Shown one piece after another: positions 16,608 to 16,671 of a DNA stretch of 16,671 bases. The notes below the pieces were generated by a model. The model was not told where the DNA came from and searched no databases. It saw only the letters and a list, made by a program, of their open reading frames with translations. Position numbers and translations under genes: made by a program. The stretch's first letter is position 1. The number at the start of each line of letters is the position of its first letter. The DNA is from Bacillota bacterium. GTDB taxonomy: Bacteria; Bacillota; Clostridia; Christensenellales; Aristaeellaceae. Location: NCBI GenBank assembly GCA_023416655.1, contig JAEZHK010000142.1:1-16671 (forward strand). Reading direction: 5' to 3'.

Positions 16608-16638
16608 AATTTCCCATCCAAATAAAGACATCCGTAAG

Positions 16639-16667
16639 AGTATAGCACCCCTACGGAAAATAATCAA
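16639..16667 (-). promoter_or_regulatory. Promoter for gltX and the phosphodiesterase
   Basis: The minus strand has -35 TTGATT (16667-16662, 4 of 6) and -10 TATACT (16644-16639, 5 of 6) with 17 nt between. A TG one base before the -10 makes it extended. Transcription would start near 16632. Confidence 0.78.
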
Positions 16668-16671
16668 TCAT

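Noticed and set aside
16547..16632. T-box or other aminoacyl-tRNA-sensing leader before gltX
   Set aside because: The leader is only about 86 nt, with a single small hairpin and no T-box sequence or terminator.

Overview
The window is a GC-rich stretch of bacterial chromosome in which every convincing gene lies on the minus strand. Gene content points to a Firmicute, most likely a high-GC member of Clostridia: a SigH-type sigma factor, a YacP/Rae1 NYN nuclease, Mini-ribonuclease III, a Lit-type lipoprotein transacylase, a secA-prfB pair with the RF2 frameshift, and a TupA-like ATP-grasp protein. I cannot name the genus. All genes look intact except tuf, which runs off the left edge.

Layout, read in transcription order from right to left. 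(1) gltX with a good promoter, overlapping by 4 nt a phosphodiesterase of the alkaline-phosphatase superfamily. (2) A 100-bp inverted-repeat element, then a TupA-like ATP-grasp gene and a PHP-domain phosphoesterase. (3) secA with its own extended -10 promoter, a 340-bp gap full of palindromic repeats, prfB with a +1 frameshift site, lit, and tsaD overlapping lit by 4 nt. (4) A 472-bp gap holding a cluster of DnaA boxes and a promoter. (5) A tightly packed run rhaB-mrnC-rlmB-rae1, with overlaps of 4, -1 and 4 nt, followed after a hairpin-rich spacer by sigH. (6) A terminator, then a consensus promoter reading into tRNA-Gly(CCC) and tuf.

Most of the window is translation, tRNA modification and secretion housekeeping: tuf, tRNA-Gly, sigH, rae1, rlmB, mrnC, tsaD, prfB, secA and gltX. 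The mrnC-rlmB-yacP-sigH order is the one known from Bacillus and Clostridia, but a rhamnulokinase sits where cysS is usually found. I see no phage, CRISPR, IS element or defence system.

The unusual material is between and inside the housekeeping genes. RlmB carries a 345-residue disordered, repeat-built N-terminal extension longer than its enzyme domain. A five-hairpin element of about 200 bp occurs twice, next to the stop codons of sigH and secA, and its stems differ by compensatory changes. A third hairpin chain sits between rae1 and sigH, flanked by a 33-bp imperfect duplication of the rae1 tail that now supplies the sigH ribosome binding site. A DnaA-box cluster lies far from any recognisable dnaA/dnaN locus.
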